From NCBI GenBank assembly GCA_964428345.1, contig CAYRYD010000009.1:1-64000 (forward strand): a stretch of 64,000 bases of DNA, written 5' to 3'. Below are positions 50,393 through 59,461 of this stretch, one piece after another; the first letter of the stretch is position 1; each line of letters begins with the position of its first letter. The notes under the pieces are model-generated. The model was not told the origin of the DNA and ran no database searches. It saw nothing but the letters and a program-made list of their open reading frames with translations. The translations under genes were made by a program, and so were the position numbers. Source of the stretch: JABDMH01 sp964428345. Its GTDB lineage: Bacteria; Bacteroidota; Bacteroidia; Chitinophagales; Saprospiraceae.

Positions 50393-52528
50393 ATGTCCAT
50401 ATTCTGCAGCCATAAACATAAGTTGCTTATAGTATTTCTGCTCCTGCCCCTGTTAACGCTGGCTCAGCCGGATTTTGATGTTTTCGATTATTGGCCTCAC
50501 CGGCCTGATCCCACCAGAAATCTCTATGAGCAGATTTTGCGGGTTGCCAATCGACAAATACAAAGCCGGAAGGCAGCGATAAGCAAGTTAGAGGGTAAAG
50601 AAGCCTGGCAGGAACGACAGCGAGAGGTACGCTCCAGGCTGCGGCAGCTGTTGATGCCGCCTTTTGAAAAATCAGCCCTGAATGCGGTGGTTACTGCCCG
50701 GTTGGAGCGCCAGGACTTTGTCGTCGAGAAATTGTATTTCGAATCCTTACCCGGCTATCCTGTCTCGGCTGCATTATTCATCCCGCGAAAGTTAAATGGA
50801 CCCGCACCGGCCATTTTATTCTGCAGTGGGCACAGTGATCAGGGGTTTCGCTCAGAAGTGTACCAGCATATGATCATTAACTATGTGCTGAAGGGTTTCA
50901 TCGTTCTTGCTTTCGATCCGGTAGGTCAGGGTGAAAGAAACCAGTATTTCCGGGAAGATGGCCAGAAACGGTTCAGGCCTACCCATGAGCACTCGTATGT
51001 TGGAAACCAGATTTTTTTAACCGGATATTCACCGGCGCAGTACTTTGTCTGGGATGGTATCCGGGCCATCGATTATCTGGTGAGCCGCCCGGAAGTTGAT
51101 CCTGAGCGAATCGGAATAACCGGACGCTCAGGCGGAGGCACCCAATCGGCCTATCTGATGGCGGTCGATGACCGGATAAAGGCAGCAGCGCCCGAGTGCT
51201 ATCTGACCACTTTTGAACAGTTGTTGTTATCCGGAGGTCCGCAGGATGCCGAGCAGAATATACCGGGCCTCTTGTCGGAAGGACTTGACCTGGCGGATCT
51301 GATCGTAGCCCGGGCTCCTTCACCGACCCTGATGGTCACCACCACCCGGGATATTTTCAGCATCCAGGGTGCCCGTGATCTCTACAACGAGGTGAGAGAG
51401 GTTTACGAAGTGCATGATGCCTCCGAAAGTTTTTCGATGGTGGAAGACGACGCCCCCCATCAATCAACCGTTAAAAACCGGGAAGCAACCTACCGCTTTT
51501 TCCAAAAGTTTCTGGACAATCCCGGTGATCCGGCTGATATTTCAGTGGAGATTTTTTCCGAACAGGACCTTTGGGTGACTCCGGAAGGTCAACTCTATAC
51601 CCATGGTCGCCAGAAGACCTTGTTTGACCTGAACCAGGATATCAGTCGAAAGATTGTTGATCAAATGAAGGATACAACCATCGACCGAAAGAAACTGCAG
51701 GACCTTGTTACCAGACTGTCCGGTTTTGTCCAGCCTCAGGCGATCGGACGGGTCTATTCCGGTGCAATAAGGGAGGCGGGCTTTACGATCGAAAAGTACC
51801 TGATCGAAGTAAATGGGGGATACCATATTCCCCTGATATGGTTAAAACCGGATCAGGCAGGTACAGGGGCCGTTCTTCTGCTGGATGATCAGGGTAAATC
51901 CGCCCATACGGATAGTAGCGATCTGGCTTTTGAATTGGTCAGGCAGGGTTTCGATGTCTTCCTGCCTGATCTCAGTGGTTATGGCGAAATGAAACCCCGG
52001 TTTATGGGGGATGCATTGATTGACCAGATCCCCTTGAACATCTGGTATGCTGGTGCACTTACCGGCAAATATCCGGTGGCCATCCGGGCTGAAGAAATTG
52101 TGGCTGTTACCCTGTTTATCCGGGAAAATCTCATGGTCTCAGAAGCACTATTGGCTCTGGCCTTTGAAACGGCAGCCACGGACCTCCTGACCGCCTGTGC
52201 ATTGGGAGCCGCTTTTCAGGCAGTGGTACTGGACCGGCCTTTGATTTCGGTCGAATCGGTTCTGAATACCAGAGATTATCGGGTAAAATACATACCATCA
52301 CTGCTTCCTGGTTCTATCCGGACTTTTGATCTGGCGGATATGGTAAGGCATTCCGGCATTGACCACCTGTTTATTTCCAGTCCGCGAGGGGGCGATGGGA
52401 CTGCTGTGAAGGACAGGCAGTATCTTGAGAATCTTTACCGCCATTTTCCCGGAAAATTACAGCTTATCCCCGATGAAGATAAGGATCAGGTAAAAGCCGC
52501 CATCATAACCTGGATAAAGCAATTATGA
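50393..52528 (+). CDS. Tandem alpha/beta-hydrolase (acetyl-xylan-esterase type), exported
   Basis: The 711-residue protein has a signal peptide (LLIVFLLLPLLTLAQ). Its first half (~40-375) is an acetyl-xylan-esterase/dienelactone-hydrolase type domain: ILFCSGHSDQGF, FDPVGQGERNQYF, nucleophile Ser246 in GRSGGG, likely Asp320 (TTTRDIFS) and His356 (DDAPHQST). The second half (~470-711) looks like a further hydrolase lobe (GGYHIPLIWLKPD, DVFLPDLSGYGE), but at the nucleophile position it reads LAFETAATD, without a Ser in a GxSxG elbow. It is probably a periplasmic or secreted carbohydrate esterase or acyl hydrolase with an inactive second lobe. No T9SS domain is present. Confidence 0.8.
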   Translation: MSIFCSHKHKLLIVFLLLPLLTLAQPDFDVFDYWPHRPDPTRNLYEQILRVANRQIQSRKAAISKLEGKEAWQERQREVRSRLRQLLMPPFEKSALNAVVTARLERQDFVVEKLYFESLPGYPVSAALFIPRKLNGPAPAILFCSGHSDQGFRSEVYQHMIINYVLKGFIVLAFDPVGQGERNQYFREDGQKRFRPTHEHSYVGNQIFLTGYSPAQYFVWDGIRAIDYLVSRPEVDPERIGITGRSGGGTQSAYLMAVDDRIKAAAPECYLTTFEQLLLSGGPQDAEQNIPGLLSEGLDLADLIVARAPSPTLMVTTTRDIFSIQGARDLYNEVREVYEVHDASESFSMVEDDAPHQSTVKNREATYRFFQKFLDNPGDPADISVEIFSEQDLWVTPEGQLYTHGRQKTLFDLNQDISRKIVDQMKDTTIDRKKLQDLVTRLSGFVQPQAIGRVYSGAIREAGFTIEKYLIEVNGGYHIPLIWLKPDQAGTGAVLLLDDQGKSAHTDSSDLAFELVRQGFDVFLPDLSGYGEMKPRFMGDALIDQIPLNIWYAGALTGKYPVAIRAEEIVAVTLFIRENLMVSEALLALAFETAATDLLTACALGAAFQAVVLDRPLISVESVLNTRDYRVKYIPSLLPGSIRTFDLADMVRHSGIDHLFISSPRGGDGTAVKDRQYLENLYRHFPGKLQLIPDEDKDQVKAAIITWIKQL

Positions 52529-52540
52529 AGCAGATGATGA

Positions 52541-53191
52541 TTAATGTCTGACTAAAACCGGAAATGACCGGACTCTATCCCGGTATTGCAGGCTCACGAG
52601 GTACAGACCACTGGGTAAATGACCCGTCTTCCACCAATAATCGGCTTCCCGATCCTTCACCTGCTGGCGGACCAACTGGTCAACCAGCAATCCCCCTTCA
52701 GTGTAAATATTGACGGATAGGCCTTCCGAGGGTACATCGCTGATGGTCAGATGAGCCTGATCCCTTACCGGATTGGGATATACACTGACAGAAAGGCTTT
52801 GTCCGGCCAGATCGAATACCGGGGTTACTTCCTCCCGCATAATGGCAAAGGTATCAGACCGGTCATAGTAATCTTCGGTCATGTCGTTGTCCTGAGTAAT
52901 CTGTATCAGTAACTGGGCTGATTCGATATCGGGTGCTATCCATTCGTAGGTCAACTGGTACAGGGGTAGTCCCTCTTCAATCGGCTCCCAGGTTTCACCA
53001 CCATCTTTGGAAAAATGGAGATCCCAGTCGACCGGATCATGTTCGACCAGCACAGACCAGATGATATTAATTTTGTCGCCTGGATGATATATTTTACCGG
53101 TTAATCTTGTCTCCAGCGTTACATGAGCTTTTAATCCAGGCAGGAACATCGCTGTGATCAGCGTGGCCACTAAAATTTTCCACCAGTCCAT
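52541..53191 (-). CDS. Small secreted T9SS-sorted protein
   Basis: The 216-residue protein has a signal peptide (ILVATLITAMFLPGLKA). It then has a beta-sandwich like a bacterial Ig-type or BNR-adjacent module (HPGDKINIIWSVLVEHDPVD; DLHFSKDGGETWEPIEEGLP). A T9SS type A domain follows, beginning VYPNPVRDQAHLTISD and ending SFPVLVRH. The function is unknown; the DGGETWxx motif recalls the sialidase-like beta-propeller repeat, but only one copy occurs. It is convergent with the hydrolase by 12 bp. Confidence 0.85.
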   Translation of the reverse strand: MDWWKILVATLITAMFLPGLKAHVTLETRLTGKIYHPGDKINIIWSVLVEHDPVDWDLHFSKDGGETWEPIEEGLPLYQLTYEWIAPDIESAQLLIQITQDNDMTEDYYDRSDTFAIMREEVTPVFDLAGQSLSVSVYPNPVRDQAHLTISDVPSEGLSVNIYTEGGLLVDQLVRQQVKDREADYWWKTGHLPSGLYLVSLQYRDRVRSFPVLVRH

Positions 53192-53472
53192 TTATTGCAA
53201 TTTACCGTAGGTCCTAAAGGTAAATAATTTATTTTTTCTTTTGAAAGTATGAAAGGATGACAGGTATCATCATCAAGAGCAGTTGGCGAGATTTGACAAA
53301 TGCTGGTTTTAATAGTACGGTGGTATCGGTTTATAATTACCCAAGGATTTTCTGAAAATTTATGCAACCTGATTCAGGTCATTGACAATGTTGAGGTGTC
53401 TCATCATTTATATCCGCATCGAGTGATAAATAGAGCACGCCAATCTTGTCGTACATCATAAATTTTCAAATT

Positions 53473-54972
53473 ATGAAAAATACGCTATCCATCTTATTGG
53501 GAATGTTTGTGTTTTCCCAGAGTCCATTAATGGCGGGAAACGGATTTTCATTTTGTGATCCCGATTCTCTGGAAGATATTTCGGTATCCGGCACCGTTGT
53601 TTATGACACCATTAATAATCACCTCCTTTATTACCTGGAAACCAATGGTGAGGGTGGAGTGGATTATGTCCTTAATTTCGGGCCGGTTTGGTATGAACCT
53701 ACAGATACTAATGTGAACCGTCCTGCGGAAGGAGCAGTAGTGACCATCGAGGGGGGCTTGAATGTATCATCTCCGGGATTAGCCGTGATCATTGTATATG
53801 CGATTGATGGTGAATCCTGGAGAAATCCCTGGGAACCATTCTGGAATCATTTTAACAATAGCTATACCGGTGTACAGGGAATGCCCCACCACGGTTACGG
53901 ACCAGGCTGGCTTCAGGATTCGCTGGTGTGGGAAACGATTTCGGGGGTAGTCCTGACCGATTCAACCTTCATCTACCTCCGGTATTATCTGGATATTGAT
54001 GGTGATGATCTTCCGGATTATCACCTGAACTTTGGGCCACCCTGGTACAACCCTGAAACAGGTACACAACGTCCGGCGGCCGGTGATCAGGTGGAAATTT
54101 ATGGTGCTGTGATTGACCTCGACTGGTTGGATGTATTCATTGTATTCCAGATTGATACCCAGGTATGGAGAGATGATCCGGGCTTCAATTCAGGCTCTTT
54201 TGGACGCTGGGGTCATAGCCATATGAACATGGCTCTCAACATTCGGGATCCTTTTATGATGCAGAACCGGATGATGTTTCGGAATGGCTGGCATGGTCAG
54301 GGTCTTCCTCCCAGTATATTTTGCCAGTTGCTTCAAGTGCATTTTCAGAATTTCCCGGATTATCAGGGTCAGCAGGCTTTTGCCGGCTTTGAAGTGGGTT
54401 GTTTCTCTCAGATGGGAGCCGGACCGGTCAACAATTTGATGATGCAGGGAGGACTTAAGATTCGACTAAATAACGAAGCTACCCTTCAACTGCATATTAA
54501 TCAAAATCAGATTGACCGGCTGGCAATTCAGGACAGAGACCGTGTCCGTCTGAAATATTGGGATAATGACACCCAGACCTGGGAAACGGCTGATGCCCAG
54601 GTAGATGCCCAAAATGATATCGTTACTTTTACCTCGCCGACACTCTACGCTTTTTACATGCTGGTGGTTGAGGGTGAAACCACTCCGGTTCAGGATATCG
54701 GTAACCGGCTGGATAAAGTTGTCAAGGTATTTCCTAACCCAGCGCGCGAGACGGTAGCGATTGAATTCGATCCTGGCACAAACCGTGAGGTTTCGCTCTC
54801 GGTGTATGATCAACTGGGGAGAGTAGTGGTGCGTCAGCATTATATGCTCCCTGGCGAAGGGCCTCAGAGGATTCCCTTGACGACCCGCCGCTGGGAGGAA
54901 GATGGCCTGTATTTTGTGCATCTCCGGTTTGCTCGTGAACACCGGATTATCCCACTGATGATTAGCCGGTGA
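53473..54972 (+). CDS. Secreted protein with duplicated OB-fold-like module, T9SS type A sorted
   Basis: The 499-residue protein has a signal peptide (LSILLGMFVFSQSPLMA). Two related ~85-95-residue modules follow (from ~36-120 and ~155-240), each with DYxLNFGPxWYxPxT, RPAxGxxVxIxG and IDxxxWR. The pattern resembles the bacterial OB-fold type modules that carry a GPxWY turn. The middle (~255-410) is Asn/Gln-rich with Met-rich stretches, and the C-terminus is T9SS type A (VFPNPARETVAIEF ... HRIIPLMISR). I start at the ATG at 53473. Function unknown. Confidence 0.83.
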   Translation: MKNTLSILLGMFVFSQSPLMAGNGFSFCDPDSLEDISVSGTVVYDTINNHLLYYLETNGEGGVDYVLNFGPVWYEPTDTNVNRPAEGAVVTIEGGLNVSSPGLAVIIVYAIDGESWRNPWEPFWNHFNNSYTGVQGMPHHGYGPGWLQDSLVWETISGVVLTDSTFIYLRYYLDIDGDDLPDYHLNFGPPWYNPETGTQRPAAGDQVEIYGAVIDLDWLDVFIVFQIDTQVWRDDPGFNSGSFGRWGHSHMNMALNIRDPFMMQNRMMFRNGWHGQGLPPSIFCQLLQVHFQNFPDYQGQQAFAGFEVGCFSQMGAGPVNNLMMQGGLKIRLNNEATLQLHINQNQIDRLAIQDRDRVRLKYWDNDTQTWETADAQVDAQNDIVTFTSPTLYAFYMLVVEGETTPVQDIGNRLDKVVKVFPNPARETVAIEFDPGTNREVSLSVYDQLGRVVVRQHYMLPGEGPQRIPLTTRRWEEDGLYFVHLRFAREHRIIPLMISR

Positions 54973-55003
54973 TGCACAGATAAGTCAGGTCTTTCTTCAA
55001 CTG

Positions 55004-55432
55004 TCAGGGATGAGCTGCCACCCAGACTTCACCGTCGGTAAAAATTTCTTTTTTCCAGATGGGGACAGTCTGCTTGAGCGTATCAATGGCATATCTGCAG
55101 GCATCGAAAGCGGCTGCCCTGTGGGGTGCCGATACGGCAATGACGACGGCGATGTCACCTATTGCCAGTTGACCGGTACGATGGTGCATACTGATTTGAT
55201 AGACGCCAAACCGCTCCTGCATAACCTGAGCAATTTTTTGCATCTCCGATATTGCCATAGGTTCATATGCCTCAAATTCCAGTGCCAGGACGGCTTTGTC
55301 CCTGGTCTGGTTTCTTACGGTACCAACGAAGATATCGATGCCTCCACATTCCGGTAATCGTACAGCATCATAGCAGGCCTGCACGGAGAGCGGTTCTGCT
55401 GAAAGAATGATATCGACTTTTTTAGTATTCAT
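55004..55432 (-). CDS. moaE: Molybdopterin synthase catalytic subunit MoaE
   Basis: The 142-residue product has IFVGTVRNQTRDKAVLALEFEAYE, MHHRTGQLAIGDIAVVIAVSAPHR and the terminal VPIWKKEIFTDGEVWV with the catalytic Lys pair. It adds two sulfurs to cPMP together with MoaD. moaD lies 58 bp upstream on the same strand. The two are apart from moaA-mobA and on the other strand. Confidence 0.96.
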   Translation of the reverse strand: MNTKKVDIILSAEPLSVQACYDAVRLPECGGIDIFVGTVRNQTRDKAVLALEFEAYEPMAISEMQKIAQVMQERFGVYQISMHHRTGQLAIGDIAVVIAVSAPHRAAAFDACRYAIDTLKQTVPIWKKEIFTDGEVWVAAHP

Positions 55433-55490
55433 AGAGAATAAAAATAAGAAAGCGTCAACGTTGGAGAAAGATGGATAATAGGGGTAATGA

Positions 55491-55733
55491 TTATCCTCCG
55501 CTTACCGGAGGAATAATCACAATTTCATCCAGATTAGTGATGATCAGGTCGTCGCTGGCGTATTCCTGATTGACGGCTAGTTTCAATGACCTCAATTTGG
55601 TGAAGTCCGGGTATTTTGCCACTAAATAATCCTTGAGACCGCTTATCGGGGTGGCTTCCGGCAAATCCATTTCCAGGTTGCGGGTGCCGAGAATATCCCT
55701 CGCTATACCGAAGGCCAGAATTTTTACTTTCAT
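55491..55733 (-). CDS. moaD: Molybdopterin synthase sulfur carrier subunit MoaD
   Basis: The 80-residue ubiquitin-like protein begins MKVKILAFGIARDILGTRNL and ends IVIIPPVSGG; the terminal Gly-Gly is the thiocarboxylate site. No MoeB or ThiF-type activating enzyme is seen in the window. It is cotranscribed with moaE. Confidence 0.95.
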   Translation of the reverse strand: MKVKILAFGIARDILGTRNLEMDLPEATPISGLKDYLVAKYPDFTKLRSLKLAVNQEYASDDLIITNLDEIVIIPPVSGG

Positions 55734-55854
55734 TCTGCTAAATTACAGAATCAAACTGATTATCACCCGCCAGGACATGCCTCCATGTGTCCGGGGCTTT
55801 TACCGGTTATGACCTCTGGTCTGAAAGTTTTCACGAAAAAAGCACGGGACCGTC

Positions 55855-55885
55855 TTGCCGGAAAGGTGTCATAGCAGTAGGTTTG
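55855..55885 (+). promoter_or_regulatory. Bacteroidota promoter of galK
   Basis: TTG (55855-55857) and TAGGTTTG (55878-55885) are 20 bp apart, a good -33/-7 match. The start TTG of galK lies 25 bp downstream, which supports the start choice. Confidence 0.65.
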
Positions 55886-55910
55886 GAGATAGGAAGAAAA
55901 TCAAAGTTAT

Positions 55911-57086
55911 TTGGAAATCCCATTGCAGCAAAGAGTAAAAGAGGCCTTTGTCAGCCACTTCGGAGCCTCTCCCCAGGTCATGAGCCGGGCTCCCGGGCGG
56001 ATCAACATCATAGGGGAGCATATCGATTACAATGACGGATTTGTGCTTCCGGTAGCTATTGACAGGTATATTGTTGCCGCCATGGCTTCCAATCATAGCG
56101 ACTCCCTTTGCAGGGTCCATGCAATGGATACCGGGGAAGCGATCCAATGGACCTTTGACAATCCCCCCTTCGACCGCCCGGTTTGGCTGGCCTATATTTA
56201 TGGTACCATTATGGAGTGGCATCAGGCGGGCCTGTCCAGAGGAGGGGTCGATATCCTGTTTGCCGGTGAAATTCCCATGGGGGCCGGTCTGTCATCTTCC
56301 GCCGCATTGGAGGTGTGCGTGGCAACCGGTCTTGCCAGTCTCTGGTCGGTAAACATAAACATGAGAGAAATGGCTTTGCATTGTCAGCGTGTCGAGCAGA
56401 AGTATGCAGGGGTGAACTGTGGGATTATGGATCAGTATGCCAGCGTATATGGGAAACCCGGTCAGGCTATTTTTCTTGATTGCCAGACGATCAGGCATGA
56501 GTATGTACCTCTGAAACTCGGGGACTACCATTTCTTACTGATAAACTCAGGGGTCAGCCATTCACTGGCTTCTTCCCAATACAATCTGAGAAGGGAGTCC
56601 TGCGAAAAGGCAATGCGCATCTTGCGGGATCATTTTCCGCTCATTCGCGATTGGCGGGCAGTCCGGTTGGAACAGCTGGAAATACTCCGCGAATCGGATA
56701 ACCCGCTGATTTATAAAAGGGCATTGCATGTGGTGAGGGAAATAGCGCGGGTAAAACAAGCTCATGATGCCCTGCTTAAAAATGATCTGTTCCAGTTGGG
56801 ATCGCTGATGTATCAATCACACCGGGATCTGAGCGATCTCTATGAGGTTAGTTGTGTAGAACTGGATTTTTTGGTCGAACAGGCGAAGCACGAACCGGCA
56901 GTATTGGGGTCACGTATGATGGGGGGTGGCTTTGGTGGCTGTACGATCAACCTGATCCGGAAAGACGCGATTGGTGGATTTGTCGAAAAAATACAGCATC
57001 GGTATGGTCAGCAATATGGCATCATACCGGAATGCTATATGGTAGGCAGCGGCATGGGAGCCGGATTGATCCCAGCTGATCCCTGA
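55911..57086 (+). CDS. galK: Galactokinase
   Basis: The 391-residue GHMP kinase has the galactokinase signature GRINIIGEHIDYNDGFVLPV, the GHMP ATP loop PMGAGLSSSAALEV and SRMMGGGFGGCTINLI. It phosphorylates galactose at C1 in the Leloir pathway. The start is a TTG at 55911 or 55923; no ATG precedes the motif in frame, and the promoter just upstream agrees. No galT or galE lies in the window. Confidence 0.93.
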   Translation: MEIPLQQRVKEAFVSHFGASPQVMSRAPGRINIIGEHIDYNDGFVLPVAIDRYIVAAMASNHSDSLCRVHAMDTGEAIQWTFDNPPFDRPVWLAYIYGTIMEWHQAGLSRGGVDILFAGEIPMGAGLSSSAALEVCVATGLASLWSVNINMREMALHCQRVEQKYAGVNCGIMDQYASVYGKPGQAIFLDCQTIRHEYVPLKLGDYHFLLINSGVSHSLASSQYNLRRESCEKAMRILRDHFPLIRDWRAVRLEQLEILRESDNPLIYKRALHVVREIARVKQAHDALLKNDLFQLGSLMYQSHRDLSDLYEVSCVELDFLVEQAKHEPAVLGSRMMGGGFGGCTINLIRKDAIGGFVEKIQHRYGQQYGIIPECYMVGSGMGAGLIPADP

Positions 57087-57254
57087 AACATACCGGGATC
57101 ATATGGAGCTCTAAAATTGTCAACCACTGATTTGCGATCTGCGATTCAAAGATACCTGCCTCTATTATCTACTTCCTGTTGCCTGGTTTCAGAGGTTTCG
57201 AGAGGCGCCCTTGTGTTAAAAACGGAGAAGAGTTGTTTTCTATGAAATTTTCTT

Positions 57255-57273
57255 AGAATTTTGTAACAATTCT
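57255..57273. promoter_or_regulatory. Inverted repeat upstream of the response regulator
   Basis: AGAATT (57255-57260) and AATTCT (57268-57273) flank seven bases. It lies 53-71 bp before the response-regulator ATG and could be its own binding site. Evidence is positional only. Confidence 0.3.
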
Positions 57274-57325
57274 GCAGCGATGAGTTAAATGCAGGAGATT
57301 GATGCGTGAAGCGCAAAAGTTCATT

Positions 57326-58006
57326 ATGAAAGTATTGATCATTGAGGATGAAGTGAAAGTCGTTCATTCCTTGCGTCAGGGCCTGGTGGAGAGTGACATT
57401 GCGGTCGATTCTGCGTACGATGGATATACAGGCCTGTCACTGGCAGAAGGCGGCCAATATGATGTCATAGTTTCAGACATAGTGATGCCCAGGCTAAACG
57501 GCATTGAGTTTGTGAAGGAAGTTCGTAAGAAAGGTCTCCAGACTCCAATTCTGCTCATTACCGCGCTTGGTGCCACCGATGACAAGGTAGCTGGATTGGA
57601 TTCCGGAGCTGATGATTACCTGGTCAAACCATTTGAATTTCGGGAGCTGCTGGCCCGGATCCGGGCTTTATCTCGCCGGTACCACGACCGGATCAGAATG
57701 GGCTCGATCTTATCCTTTTCAGATATTGAAATGAATCTGGATACCCGGATCACTACGAGAGCCGGCATAAAAATTGACCTCACACCCAAAGAATCGGCTT
57801 TGCTGGAATATTTGATCCGGAATAAAGAAAGAGTAATTTCGAAGCAGGAAATTGCAGAAAAAGTCTGGGACATCAATTTCGACACCAATACCAATGTAAT
57901 CGAGGTATATATAAATTATCTCCGAAATAAAATAGACCGGCCTTTTGAAAAGAAACTCATTCATACCCAGTTTGGGATAGGTTATATACTTAAAGATGAA
58001 GCCTGA
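57326..58006 (+). CDS. OmpR-family response regulator
   Basis: The ~226-residue product has an N-terminal receiver (KVLIIEDEVKVVHSLRQGL, phospho-acceptor Asp in DVIVSDIVMPRLNGIE at ~53, Lys in ADDYLVKPFEF) and a C-terminal winged-helix (DLTPKESALLEYLIRNKERV ... TNVIEVYINYLRNKID). It is of the RprY/CusR type. I start at the ATG at 57326. The histidine kinase follows 27 bp later. Confidence 0.95.
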   Translation: MKVLIIEDEVKVVHSLRQGLVESDIAVDSAYDGYTGLSLAEGGQYDVIVSDIVMPRLNGIEFVKEVRKKGLQTPILLITALGATDDKVAGLDSGADDYLVKPFEFRELLARIRALSRRYHDRIRMGSILSFSDIEMNLDTRITTRAGIKIDLTPKESALLEYLIRNKERVISKQEIAEKVWDINFDTNTNVIEVYINYLRNKIDRPFEKKLIHTQFGIGYILKDEA

Positions 58007-58033
58007 ACTTCAAAACTAAACCAACGTTGACCC

Positions 58034-59461
58034 ATGCAGATACGCAGCCGCCTTACCTTTCAATTTCTTCTGATTGTAGCCGGCATCATGGTGATCTCTC
58101 TCAGTTATATTTATTACGAATTTAATAGTCATCTCCAAAACGAATTTTACAATAACCTGCGGTCCAAGGCGATCATGACCTGCAATATGATCATCGGAAA
58201 GCCATGGGGCATTCCGGCGGAACAAGGGGCGGACCTCAGTGGCGAAAAATTATCGTACAGTGAGAATATCCGGATATATTCAGCCGATTTGAAGCGAATT
58301 TACAGTCTGAATCCGGTAGATCAGGATGTGCCGCTTCAAATTTTGAAGGATGTGGCAGCTGGCAGGGAAAGCCGATTTTCACTTAACCGCTATTCGGCAA
58401 TCGGTATCCTGTATACCAAAAATACCGATAAATATATTGTGATTGCCGAATCTGTATTCGATCCGACCCAACTCCATAAGTTGCGCAATATCCTGTTTGG
58501 AGTTTTTTGGATTTTTATTGCAATAGTGGCGTTAAGCGGTTGGTTGTTTGCTGGTCAGGCTCTCGCACCAATCAACCGCATCATGAACCAGGTTGATACT
58601 ATTCTTCCTTCGGATCTGAGCCGCAGATTGGACTTCACAGAGCAAAATGATGAATTATCCCGTCTGACCCGGACGTTCAACAAGTTATTAGACCGAATTC
58701 AAGGTGCGTTCAATAACCAGAAATTGTTTCTATCCAATATTTCTCATGAATTGAGAAATCCGATGAATGTGATCATTACCCAGCTGGAAATTGCCCTTTC
58801 AAAGGATCGTGCCCGGGATGAATACAGAAAGACCCTGTCGTCGGTCTTGGAAGATGTCAAAGAGCTCAATGATGTTTCATCCAAACTAATGCAACTGGCA
58901 AGAATCAATTCGGATGGTAGAGATATTATATTCAGCTGGATCCGGTTGGATGAAGTACTGTGGCAGACCCGCGATTCGTTGCTGAAATCGCATACCGGTT
59001 ACCGGGCAGGTATTCAGATTGTTGATTTGCCAGAGAATGAAGAATCACTGATGATCTGGGGCAATGAGATGCTTTTAAAGACAGCCATCTATAATCTGAT
59101 GGAAAATGCCTGCAAATTCAACCCCTCCAAGGAGGTCGATGCACGACTTTCCTGTTCGGAAGGAAGGATTATGCTTGAAATCAGTGACCGTGGTCCGGGA
59201 ATACCGGAAGCGGAAATTCCGATGGTTTTTAATCCGTTTTACCGGAGTACCCAGACTACTTATGTCAGGGGATCCGGAATTGGCCTGTCACTGGTAGACA
59301 ACATCTTGAAACTGCATAAGGTAAAGGTCAGTTTGCACAGTGAACTGGGTGAAGGAACTACATTCTATCTTGAGTTTACTGCTTATCCCGTCAAGCCTGA
59401 AGACAGCGCAAGTGAAATTTTCATTCATCCTGTTGAAAAGAAGAAACTCCTTGAAGCCTGA
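58034..59461 (+). CDS. Sensor histidine kinase
   Basis: The 475-residue product has a first helix (FQFLLIVAGIMVISLSYIYY), a periplasmic sensor region (~33-155), a second helix (IFIAIVALSGWLFAGQAL) and a HAMP-like linker. The H-box SNISHELRNPMNVIITQLEI is at ~235-255, followed by an ATPase domain with NLMENACKFNP, DRGPGIPE and GSGIGLSLV. It partners with the preceding regulator. The signal is unknown. It overlaps the downstream PAP2 gene by 11 bp, which suggests translational coupling. Confidence 0.95.
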   Translation: MQIRSRLTFQFLLIVAGIMVISLSYIYYEFNSHLQNEFYNNLRSKAIMTCNMIIGKPWGIPAEQGADLSGEKLSYSENIRIYSADLKRIYSLNPVDQDVPLQILKDVAAGRESRFSLNRYSAIGILYTKNTDKYIVIAESVFDPTQLHKLRNILFGVFWIFIAIVALSGWLFAGQALAPINRIMNQVDTILPSDLSRRLDFTEQNDELSRLTRTFNKLLDRIQGAFNNQKLFLSNISHELRNPMNVIITQLEIALSKDRARDEYRKTLSSVLEDVKELNDVSSKLMQLARINSDGRDIIFSWIRLDEVLWQTRDSLLKSHTGYRAGIQIVDLPENEESLMIWGNEMLLKTAIYNLMENACKFNPSKEVDARLSCSEGRIMLEISDRGPGIPEAEIPMVFNPFYRSTQTTYVRGSGIGLSLVDNILKLHKVKVSLHSELGEGTTFYLEFTAYPVKPEDSASEIFIHPVEKKKLLEA

